Origin: Epiperipatus broadwayi
Taxonomy: Eukaryota; Onychophora; Udeonychophora; Euonychophora; Peripatidae
Length of the DNA stretch: 64,000 nt
Reading direction: 5' to 3'
Assembly: GCA_028023455.1 (NCBI GenBank)
Contig: JAQFVV010012506.1
Coordinates: 1,532,714 to 1,596,713, forward strand
The notes beneath the pieces were generated by a model. That model did no database searches. It was not told the DNA's origin and saw only the letters and a list, made by a program, of their open reading frames with translations. Both the position numbers and the translations under genes were made by a program. Positions 10,124 through 19,960 of the stretch are shown piece after piece (within the stretch, counting starts at the first letter, position 1; every line of letters begins with the position of its first letter).

Positions 10124-11945
10124 ATGAGTGGACTTGATCTGCAAATGGTAATGCAGATGCTTAAAAGTTTAGAACAAAAGATAGGTCAATCTGTGGAGAA
10201 AAGTATCTAAGAGAAGATAGTAAGCAAAGTATAGAAAGTCTAAGAGAAGATAGTAAGCAAAATATAGAAAGTCTAAGAGAAGATAGTAAGCAGGGTATGG
10301 AAAGTTTGAGGGAAGATCTCAAAGCAAAAAATAGATAACTCTTTTGAAAGCAACAGCTGAATGATCATGGCATTGGAAACTAGGATAAAAAAATCCAATA
10401 TAGAGTGTAAGAATAGGTTTGCATCATTAGAGGATAGGATAGAAGGATTGTGTAGATCTATGGAAGTGGCTAAACAAGAGGGTTGTCAAAGACTGCAGTC
10501 ATTAAAAGCTCAAGTAGAGCAGTCTATTGAAGAAAATAAGAAAGAAATTGAGTTAGTTAGGAAGGAGGTCCATGGATTGGTCTCCCAATTCATATCAGAA
10601 AGCATAGAAAGGAATGCCGAAATAACTTCTGCAGGAATTAATATCAGATTAGAGGAGGTGGTAGCCAAAGTGGACTCATATAAGGAAGCCACTTTGAGCT
10701 GTGTAGATCAAACCCTCACTATGAAAAACAAGTTTAGTGGCTTAGAAAAAGAAATCCGAGAAGTTAAGGGAAGCATGGCCAATGAGTGTGTACAAATGGA
10801 CCAAAATATTAGAAAAGAATTGGGGAAACAAATGGATAGCCTTAGGAAGGAGATAGTGAAAAGGGACAAATCAAGTTCTTTAGAAGAGGGACCTGGAAGG
10901 GATCAGAATGAATTGGGCCTTATGTTGGAGAAGGTTGAGGAGAACCAGAAGGCATATGTCATGGAATACATGACTCCCAAGATGGATGATCTCTAAAAGA
11001 TCGTATTAATGTGGGGCTGCAGGATCAGTCAAACCTAAATTCAAGGCAAAATGATGTTAGCATCAGTCCAGATGACTGTAGGGATAGCTCAGAACATAGT
11101 CAGTTAGAGAAAAGGATGCCTATTTTAGTTCAAAATCTGCAAGTTGAAAAATCAGTAGATAGGGATGACCATACCACTAAAGATGATGAATATAGAGTAG
11201 GAGGGTCAATGACCTCAAATTTAATTAAAATTAAGGCCTTTAGTGGGGAGAGCAGGGAGAACCCCTTAGAGTATCTGTATACCTTGGAAGAACTTTTTTC
11301 TGTGTGTAGGGTGAATGAACAGGAAAAGTTGGCCATTGCCTGCAACCATCTTTATGCCTATGCTAAGAAGTGGTGGCAGTCCCTATTTGATAAGCCCACT
11401 ACCTTTGGGGATTTCTGCTGTGTTATCTTAGCATGTTTTTGGAGTGAGGACAGGCAGGATCAGGTGCGCTATCAGATTACTCAGGAAAAGTATAGTGGTA
11501 CCAAGGGCAGCATACACAATTTTTCTGAGGTCAGGCAGTAAAATTGAAAAGTCTGACTGCATTTCCCCTCTCAGAGCACCAGATCTTGAGAATACTCCGA
11601 CACAATCTTCCCTGAAGCATTGAGAAGATGCTTATTGCTGCTGATTGCCACAGTATAGAGGAAACATCAGAAATCCTGGATGTTCTAGAGATTGCAGAAC
11701 TGGATTCAGAGACTAGGCCCAAGGGCACCAAGGACAGGTATAATTATAATGTCTCTAGTCTGAATCTAGGTGATCAGACACATGATCAGAATTTTGGTAG
11801 TTATGGATATAGGAATAATTATAGGGCTAGCCCTCCTAATCAATCCTGGGGAGATTTTGGCGATAGTGTTGTAAAGAAAGTAGTTCCTAGAGACAAGCCA
11901 CCCTCTACCAGTGGAATTACCACAGTGCTAAAAAAGCCAAAATGA
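10124..11945 (+). pseudogene. Gag pseudogene (Ty3/Gypsy capsid type)
   Basis: Gag builds the virus-like particle of an LTR retrotransposon. The coding trace starts with MSGLDLQMVMQM at 10,124, enters an 11-residue repeat (10,206-10,325), then a long charged, heptad-like region (10,361-10,996) likely to be coiled coil. It then reaches a capsid-like domain (about 11,220-11,600) with IKAFSGE, a YLYTLEELF helix, KKWWQSL, TFGDF, and FPLSEHQILRILRHNLP, typical of Retrotrans_gag. A polar tail rich in Y, N, S and P follows (to 11,945), with no CCHC knuckle visible. The frame is broken at about 10,203, 10,336 (stop), 10,358 (stop), about 10,990 (shift), about 11,530 (shift) and 11,613 (stop). Both late shifts are -1, but the other lesions make decay more likely than programmed frameshifting. 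No pol follows. Confidence 0.85.
10206..10325 (+). repeat. 33-bp tandem repeat in gag (11 residues per unit)
   Basis: Three full units and one partial, diverged unit encode SLREDSKQ(S/N/G)(I/M)E. Eleven residues per turn-set fits a hendecad coiled coil, so repeat number would set rod length. The unit is a multiple of three, so expansion keeps the frame. Confidence 0.8.
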
Positions 11946-12298
11946 AAAATGGAGATATTAAAAATGGACTGAATGTTAATGTGCAATTATGTGCAGACAG
12001 CAATGTGATTTAAAAAAAATAGGAGAGAATGCTTTATGCTTGTTGCTCTTGATGGGAATAAAGGAACCTGTAATGTTAGGAGTTTCATCCTTAAATTTCA
12101 GCAGAGTAAAGATCTCCAAATAAATTACATTTAAGTTTCCTAATGAAAAGGGGATTTGGTGGACATCTAGATGATGTTTACCAGTAGTTAGAATTTTTTA
12201 TTATTATTATTATTATATTTGATATTATTAGTGTTATTTTATTGGTTAGGATTTTTTTTTTTAATATAGTTAAAGCAAAAGTGCTGATGATTTTATTC
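11946..12298 (+). other. Remainder between gag and polypurine tract
   Basis: About 350 bp separate gag from the polypurine tract, where a Gypsy element normally has about 3 kb of pol. I find no protease DSG, RT or integrase motif. An ATT microsatellite lies at about 12,200-12,217. A short frame near 12,140-12,190 could be the last codons of a deleted pol, but this is a guess. Confidence 0.6.
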
Positions 12299-12312
12299 AA
12301 AGGGGGGGGGGA
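12299..12312 (+). other. Polypurine tract of element 2
   Basis: AAA followed by ten G and A abuts the TGTTGGGCC start of the 3' LTR. This is the expected position and composition of the plus-strand primer in LTR retrotransposons. Confidence 0.8.
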
Positions 12313-14487
12313 TGTTGGGCCATTACAATTTAGTCATTAGATAAATTTGTAGTAATGTGCATGAAAAAAAATGTAAAACAAAAATCATCATCACATTTTT
12401 ATATAGTAAATGAAGCTGTAGGGCATCCAAGTTTAAACCCTACAAGATCCAGTTCTAAAAGCTTAAGATAGAAAGAGAGTGGGGCAACAGTTATATTCTT
12501 AAATTGTTTGTGTGTTGATAGAAAACTCAAAAAGAGTAATACACACATTTAACTATTCAATATTTATTTTTTTTGTGTGTTAAAAAATAGAGTAATAACA
12601 CATATATAGGAAGTGTGTGTGTAAACTGTTTAATTATCATTGTATATTTCAAATATTAAACTCTCTTCAAAGCTAACCTACATTTACTAAATTCTAATAT
12701 TTTATTCTATTTCTATTTTATTATTATCTGTTTCTATTTTTGTTTTTCTATGATTGTAATATTATGATTTCAAAATGATTATAATTGGGGATTGGAAGGT
12801 TAAAATTTTGATTTTAAATATTAAGGTCATAATTTCTAAAAAAACATTTAGATTATTGTAATAGGCCAGCTTTATAAATGAGTTGAATAAGTGTGTGTGT
12901 ACATTACATACATAAATGTACATTTTATTACATATTGAAAAAGAAAGAGAAGATCTATTAAATTATATATGTTTTTTTTTTTTTAAACAATTTTGTTTTT
13001 ATAAAAGTTGGTTTCCTGTTAAAAACTCAGACAGTTGTGACAGATACATGAGAAAAAAAAGGATTAAGACAATTTTTACTTCAAAAAGAATTAAGTCTAT
13101 TTTTTTCCCCTTCAAAACAAAAGTTTGTCTAAAAATCAGGATAGTCAGATTTTTAGTACTATCCAGCTAAAAAACGATTTAGTTGAAAATAAGTTATAAA
13201 TTTAATGAAAAGAGGTGGTCAAAAATAGAAAAAAATCAGATATAAAAGCAGTCTGGAAAATCAGTTGATATTATATAGAGACTTTTAAAAATTTTGAAAC
13301 TAAGGAGTCAAGCATTTTTAATTCAGCAGATATCAATTCTAAAAATCATTTTTAATATAAAGTTTTTTTTTTTGTGAAGATGAAAAACAGCATGGCCGGT
13401 TAAAATAAAGATATATTTCATCTGGGGAAATTCCATGAGTCATCATCAACTAGCACATCATATAGGAAAGAAAAGATGTCTTGTCTGAAAAATAATACTC
13501 TACACCTTTCAACTGATTGAGAGAAATAAGATGTTTTTAAATAGAAAGAAGAAAGCATTCACTGCACTTAAAAGCTGAAGAAAATGAATAATCTACAGAT
13601 AAATGTTAAATCATCGAGCTCAATTAAATCCAGTAACTGAGTTTAAACCCGAGAAAAATTATAAATGTGAAAACAACTGCTGTACTTCATCCACTAAAAG
13701 AATCATGCTTGACAGGAAGAGAAGAAGAGTTAATATAATGATTTCCAAATTGTCCACTAAAGCAAATAACCTCAACAGGATCATCATCATCAAATAATTA
13801 TACACCTCAAGAAAGAAATTGTTCCAAAGAAAAACGGAAATGGTAAATGCAAAAATATAGACATTAAACAAGATAAATTTGACTCATTGGAAGTCGCTAC
13901 AAAGAATCGAACTGGTAGTATAAATTATATATATATAAATTTTCTTTATAATATCAGAGACTTAGTAAAATTTTAGCAACAGAGTGGTATATTTTTGTTT
14001 AAAAAACTTTTAAAACAACCAAGATCAATTGAAACCAAGAATTTCTTAATCACGATAAACATAAGTTTCATTAATGATTTTATATGTACTAAAAATTATG
14101 ATTGTCTATTAACCTAAAGTTATGAAATGTTATTAATATGTAAAATATTTTTTTTTTGTATTATTGTTTTGGTTTTTAAATAATATTGGGTTATTATGGG
14201 GATAAAACACGCACATACACAGCAATATATTAACTTGTTACATGTGTGGTTGTGTGTGTGAGAGAATGATCAACATATAACATTGGAAATATTAGATTAT
14301 TTTGTTTTAGGAAAATATAGCATTTCAGCACTTAGGAGGGAGGGGAGAAAAGATACTTTAAAACTTGTTTCTAAAAAACTTGCTCTTGCCAATTCTACTA
14401 ACATTTATTCTTAATCATTCTACTTTACATGTTAGATTATAAAAGTATGTGTGCAAAAGAGAAAGCAAGAAAAAAAAGAGTGAATAT

Positions 14488-14522
14488 TGAAGCAATGGAT
14501 CTGAAGCCCGATCCATGCTTCA
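14488..14522. repeat. Hairpin at the left end of the insertion
   Basis: TGAAGCAATGGATC is followed after 8 bases by GATCCATGCTTCA, an inverted copy lacking one T. The hairpin occupies the very first bases of the inserted segment, so it may be part of its terminus. It is not followed by CTRR on the minus strand, which argues against a Helitron end. Confidence 0.7.
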
Positions 14523-15057
14523 CATCTTCCTATAAACTTAATTAATATTGTAGACCTAAATTAAGTTTATAGTTCAATATCAGCAGGGTTTTGCATTAGA
14601 GTTAAAAATAATTATCTTATTAAATGTTATGACATTTAAATATTTTTTTTAAATAAATTTCATTCTATTAAGAAAAACTGCTAACCTATTAGTCAAACAT
14701 ATATATACATCTAGCGTATATATATGAGTAATGCAAAATTTGCTGAAATAAAATGCTTATTCTACTATAAAAAAATAATATATTTTGTTAAAACTTTTAA
14801 AATATTTAGTATGATTTATTTGAGATAAGTGCCAATATTTTCTAAAAGAATGTATAGTTTTAATTAGTGAGCCATTCAAGTGTAATTAAAGATGGCCTTC
14901 TCTTTCTTTCTTTTAATTAAGAGAATTAAACTTTGAAGTAAGAAAGTTAGAGTAAAAAAAGTAAAGTTATTTTTAGAAAGTGTTGCTTTGAAACAAAGAC
15001 ATGGGGAGCTTATCAAGATCTCAGACATACAAACAATAGAAGGTAGCTGACAGAGAG

Positions 15058-15068
15058 GGTATAAATAG
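15058..15068 (+). promoter_or_regulatory. TATA-box promoter candidate in the insertion
   Basis: GGTATAAATAG is a textbook TATA box with G flanks and stands out from plain AT-rich sequence. Transcription would start around 15,085-15,095, where repeated ATTCAGATTTT segments begin. In an LTR this would mark the U3/R boundary. There is no experimental support. Confidence 0.45.
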
Positions 15069-15959
15069 AAGGGAGAACAAAAGATTGATTATTCAGATTT
15101 TCTTTGAAAATTCACATATTCAGATTTTTCCTTTAAGGATAGAGTTATTCTGATTTTTGTGAAGGTGATTCTTTCAGAGTTTGCTATTGAGATTCAGATT
15201 CTCTTAGGAGAACTTGTCAGATTTGTTCGTGTTTACCCAAGCTACAACGTTGCTCAAAAGAACTAACGCCACCTAAAAACATATAGTTTGATAGATCTAA
15301 AGAACAAAAAAAGTGCTATCGCCGGCCATACCACGCCTTAATACCACTAAAACACTAACGCTGGAACTTTGAAACTCTCTTTTCTCCTCAAAAAAAAGGA
15401 AACCTCTATGAACTCTATCTACCTTTTTATATTTGTTTAAGCTCATTGAATTGAAGTATTAGAATTTATAGAGAAAAAATAAATATCTATTAACTTTTTC
15501 CCTCTCGAAAATTTAATACCCACGTAGTTAATGTAATTTTTCGTAAAATCTCTTCAATTTTATTTATTTTATAAACAGACTCGTTCTTGTGCAAACTTGA
15601 TTCCATACCAAATTATTTAAATAATTTTAAATCAACAAGAAACTTTCGAAAACTTTTTTATGTACTTTATCGAGAAGACAGTACAATTTATAAAATTGGG
15701 AAAAGATTAGACCCAAACTATAAATTTTTATCTAATATTTGTTATAATTAGAGGAATAGCAAAACATAAATCAATTTAACATAATAAACAATATAACATA
15801 AAATATTTAATCTATATATTATTCTTCAAGCCAGCACCAAACCAAAACACATTCTGTACTTATTAACATTCCCTTAGATCCCCCTTTGAAAAAATTTCAA
15901 TAAGAGAAGAAGATTATTATTAATACTGTGAGGTATTTCGCTAGTCAAGTAAACAACAT

Positions 15960-17400
15960 AAACAGTAATTTTTTAACCCCACCCCTGGATAAGGCCAACG
16001 CCGAAGTAAAAACCCACAAAGAGGCAAAAAACACTATACCAAACAAACAGAACCTACAAAATTCTTTACTTTACTAGAAGAGAAGCGAAACCCTATACGC
16101 AACCAACTGCCGAACCGCAGAAGACATATTCACACCATCGTAGACCAAACACTAAGGAACCCACAAGGACAACAACAAAACCATAAGAAAGAACGCAAAG
16201 GGGGAAAAGAACAAAAAAAAAAAATAAACAACACATTTCCGAAAAGGCGAGAACAAAAAATATATTTGCCAAACTTAAAAAGAAAAAAAAAAACAAAAAA
16301 TAAAAACGAACAGAAAAGAAAAAAAAACCATAACATTGAACAAAATTTTTAATTAAGGAAATATCTCTTAGATCCCAAAAAAACAAACGGATACTTTTTT
16401 AAAAAATATGATATTATATTAAAATCAAAACTCCATGCAAACTAAAAAACTAAAAAATTTAAGGACGGGAAAGACCCAACAAAAAAGAAACTAATAGAAA
16501 AAAGTAATCTGAAACTAATTATAACACAAAAAAAAAGAACAGTAACTTTAAAAAAAAAATGAAAAACTAACTCGAAAATTTTTACCTACTAACTTTTAAT
16601 AATTTAAAAAAAATTGGCCACATAGAAACAAACCGAAAAAAAAATATTTATATAAAGTATAAACTAAAACAAACCCAACTATTTTAATTTAAAAAAAACC
16701 CCTCCAAACCAACAAAAATCAAACAACAATATCTTTTAAAAACAAACCGGAAAAAAACAATAATAATTTAAAACAGAAAAGAAAAAAACCCACAAAACAG
16801 ATAAAATAAACACGAGCCAGAAACAAAAAAAAGGACGAAATAACCGTAAACTGCAAAGCTAAGGCCAACCAGAGAGAATAAAAAGAAATAGGAGCCCTAT
16901 CCTGTCGGCTAGACCGACCAGACCCTATTCACCGCCCAAACTAGCAACAGAAGAAGGCGAACCTAAGACAAGAAAAGAAAGAAAAGTAAAAGAAAAAAAA
17001 AAAATAGAATTTAAAAAAGTTAATAAGTTTAAAAGAATAAGAATAGGCCCCTATCCTCTAATAAGAAACAAAAAATAGACAATAAAAAAAAAATTGGAAC
17101 TTCCAATTTAATAAAATGCAACTCGACTCAAAAAAAAAGATCCATCAATGCTTGTCATAAATATAAAAAACAGAAAGAAAGGGAAAAGAAAAGAGCGACA
17201 AAAGAAAGATAATAACAAACATAAATAAAATGGAAAGAATTCCAAAAATAACTATAAACTCCAAGGATAAATATCACAGTATAAGGAAGAGAAAAAAAAA
17301 AGAAGAGACAAAATACCCTAAACAATAAATCATTGGTTGTATGAGATAAAAACAAACTTTATGGCCACCACAACGAGACAAAGCCATTGTTAAAACATAT
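15960..17400. other. T-depleted, A- and C-rich block
   Basis: For about 1.4 kb the + strand almost lacks T: I count 3 T in 16,141-16,200 and 7 in 16,081-16,140, while A dominates. The rest of the window has A and T about equal. On the minus strand this gives T-rich open frames such as 16,093-16,386 (97 codons), which encodes a very hydrophobic F-, V- and L-rich product. Such bias is typical of one strand of some animal mitochondrial genomes, and a few minus-strand pieces faintly recall NADH dehydrogenase subunits. The similarity is too weak to call. An A-rich retroelement RNA strand is an equally good reading. Confidence 0.6.
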
Positions 17401-18808
17401 TCTAAATATTAATTCACTCAGACGTTTAAAATTTTTTCGGCATTTTTTTTTCTTATGAAATATTTTCTTGTGAATCCAAAACTTTAGCAAACTTAGTATC
17501 CAAATTTATGTATATATTTTTGACGGGGAAAGAATTCAAAATTAACATTATGATTGCCAGATAATTAATTATTGTTCTCATTATTATTTCATATAAAATT
17601 TTGGTTTTATCTTTAAATTATTTGTAGATTTTCGTAATAAATTAATAAATGTTAAGTTGTTTTATTAAACGAGGTGTATGTATTTTATTGATAATAGTCT
17701 TTATTCGTTGTGATCATTCATCATCAATGGTTGATAGTGATTATTTAAGATTTAATTAGATATACTAAAATTAAGCAATAATTATAAATTTCTTTATAAC
17801 AATTAGATTTTATGTTTAGGCTTAGTTCTAAAGCCGTGGTTGAGACCATTATCGTTATCATTGTCATCATCACGTTTTAATTAATGAGCTGTTTAAATGT
17901 TTAAAGGCCATAAATAAATATTGATTTCATAGTATTTAGTGATTTCTTAGTATTATTATAACCACTATCCCATCATCTATTTCATGCAAGAATGAGTGAA
18001 TTTCCATCCTAAATTAATATTATAATCTGAACTAGTAAAACTTATAAAAAATATTGAAACACATTTGTTATGTTAAGATCTAAGAAATGATTTCTGTCTA
18101 ATGAATTTTATATATTCCACTTTAGTTTAAAGATGTATTATGTTACCTAGGTGTTTACTTAAATATTAGTGCATACAGTACTATGGGTCTAAAATCAAAA
18201 TCATACATTTTGTAAGAAATAAGATACCAAAGGGATTCAAACCTGGTACATGTGAAAAAGTTATAAATATAACTTTGTCTAGGTCCAGCTAACCTAGTGG
18301 TGCCTGGATAGACCATATTCACTTGTTGTTTACTTAGACACGCACTTGAGATCCAACCAAGAGATAAGAGTGAGTAAAATCTACTGGGGGATATATTGAG
18401 AGATATTTGATTGAGCTACCAGTGTACTCACTCACTTGATTTCCATATACCTGAGTTATGATAGTTTGTTCTGAATAATTTGTTTGTAGTTTCTACTTGT
18501 TTATTGATGATACAATGCCTGCTTAACCAGGGTTTGAAATAGGCCAGACACCCTAAATGACTGGTCTACAGGCATTATTGTTTATAATTATTGATATTGT
18601 GATATCTTTGAAAATATAATTATAGAAATATGTTTAATGTATTTCTACTCATCATTTTAATATTTATTTACTACTATAGACTATCCAGGTATAAAATGGT
18701 AAAATGATAATATTTATATTTGCATCTGAATTCTTTATCAACTTTAATTATATTTATGTTTGAGTTCTTTGGAGCAATTGGATTTTTGATCACGTTATTA
18801 AGTTACAA

Positions 18809-18813
18809 TATAT
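18809..18813. repeat. Target-site duplication TATAT, right end of element 2
   Basis: TATAT follows the last base of the 3' LTR and continues into a (TA)n tract to about 18,820, before TTGG. It matches the left flank of element 2 at 5,205-5,209. As the whole site is TA repeat, the match is suggestive only. Confidence 0.5.
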
Positions 18814-19105
18814 ATATATATTGGTTCTTTAAAAAGTTACTTAATTGTAAAACTCTTATCTAGAATAAGTCAATTCCTTAATTGTCATAAATCTTATTTT
18901 TTATTAGTTTTTATTATATATATATAGTTCATACATCACTCCACTATAACAATATTCATTATTAGTCACAATATTTAATTTTTTTCTTACTTTATGTTAA
19001 TATCTTGTTTTTTATATTCCTTATTAAAGAAAATTATTTGTTTCTAAGGCTTCTCATAAAACAATCATTTATTGTCTAACTATATGATGCAATAATTTTT
19101 TCTTC
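18814..19105. other. AT-rich stretch without a gene
   Basis: Low-complexity A+T sequence with short TA runs near 18,815 and 18,917. I see no coding or structural feature. Confidence 0.5.
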
Positions 19106-19960
19106 TACCAAAGTAACCCTTATCTTTTTTTTCTCAATAGATTGGGGAAAACAACAGAATATTTATAATTCTTTTATTAATGTGGCAATGCTACCATTTT
19201 TATAAACAACTGCTTGCTATAGAGAGATATTAGCCTATTTTTCACAGATTAAAGGCCCAACTTCTCTGAAAGGTATCAATGGAGAATCATTAGTGATTGG
19301 AATTAGAGAATGTTTAATCTTAGAATAAAAAATTGTTTAGTTATATTAAAAATTGCTACATCTCCCAGTTGAGCATCATTCATAATTGTCATTTTTTTCT
19401 TTACAAATTTATCCATCTAAAATCAGGTTTTTGTCATTTATTTCTTATTATCCCTGATCACGTTCATATATTTTTTTATTTCTTTGCTATATGATGTCAA
19501 AAAGGTAGTGCAAATATTATTAATATTCCCAATATTTTGTGCAACTTCTATATATTTATTAATATCAGATAAACTACTAAGATGCCTTAAATGTTTATCT
19601 AACTTCATTTTTTTCATAGTAAATACTTTATTCTAGTTACGTTTTGGTATATAGAATCATTTTATTCACGAGATTGAACAAAACAACAGGAATATTTGTG
19701 ACTGTATTATTAAATGTGGTAATACAGTAGTACAAATTGTATTAATATTTGTTAATATTCTGCATGCAACAGAATCATTTAATATTTAAAAAATATATAG
19801 AAGAATATAAAATCATTCAAAAAAGACTTAACTTCTCTGAGAAATTTCAATGGAAATATCAACTTCTTAATTGTTCTTAAATATTGTCCATAGAGATTCA
19901 ATGATTGAAATCTGGTAAATTAGTCATGACATGGAAAATGTGTAACATCATCCCATACTT
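19106..19960 (-). pseudogene. Diverged direct repeat, possible Tc1/mariner transposase relic
   Basis: Two segments about 550 bp apart are related: AACTTCTCTGA...TCAATGGA occurs at 19,260 and 19,829, and AAAACAACAG...AATATTT at 19,148 and 19,678. On the minus strand the second copy reads, with one frame break, something like LPDFN..ESLWTI, which recalls the PDLNPIENLW motif before the last catalytic acidic residue of Tc1/mariner DDE transposases. The downstream spacing to the element end also fits. Stops and indels abound. The repeat pair is well supported, and the transposase assignment is tentative. Confidence 0.3.

Larger units (their letters stand above)
14488..17442. mobile_element. Inserted segment with TG...CA ends, candidate solo LTR
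   Basis: The paired LTR at 7,430-7,450 gives the empty site, so the inserted bases are defined almost to the nucleotide. The segment starts TGAAGCAATGG and ends TTCGGCA, giving TG...CA termini. It holds a TATA box at 15,058 followed by an untranslated-leader-like stretch and AATAAA-type signals near 15,477. No gag or pol is visible. Flanking bases are a T run, so a 5-bp duplication cannot be read. A solo LTR of about 2.95 kb would suit a genome whose other LTRs are 2.1 and 3.6 kb. Alternatives are a truncated DNA element or a captured segment. The insertion is certain and its class is not. Confidence 0.55.
5210..18808 (+). mobile_element. Element 2: gag-only Gypsy-type LTR retrotransposon
   Basis: The order is 5' LTR (5,210-8,836), primer-binding site touching the LTR (8,837), a 1.3-kb leader, a broken gag (10,124-11,945), 350 bp of remainder, a polypurine tract (12,299-12,312) and a 3' LTR (12,313-18,808). 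Protease, reverse transcriptase, RNase H and integrase are all absent, so this copy could only have moved with help, or it lost pol by deletion. The LTRs differ by roughly 2-3% where I sampled them, more than those of element 1, so element 2 looks older. The Gag resembles Ty3/Gypsy capsid. The 3' LTR is interrupted by a 2.95-kb insertion. Boundaries are supported by TG starts, the primer-binding site, the polypurine tract and matching TATAT flanks. Confidence 0.85.
12313..18808 (+). repeat. 3' LTR of element 2, interrupted
   Basis: It opens TGTTGGGCCATTACAA and matches the 5' LTR to 14,487, resumes at 17,443, and ends AAGTTACAA at 18,808. It lacks the 74-bp duplication of the 5' copy and carries a 2,955-bp insertion. 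The terminal 172 bases (18,637-18,808) are diverged from the 5' LTR far more than the rest. Confidence 0.8.

Noticed and set aside
14488-14522. Helitron 3' end hairpin
   Set aside because: The hairpin is not followed by CTRR, and the opposite end does not start with TC next to A/T target bases.
16093-16386. 97-codon hydrophobic minus-strand frame as a membrane-protein gene
   Set aside because: It results from the T-depleted + strand (long F runs) and I could not align it convincingly with any family.
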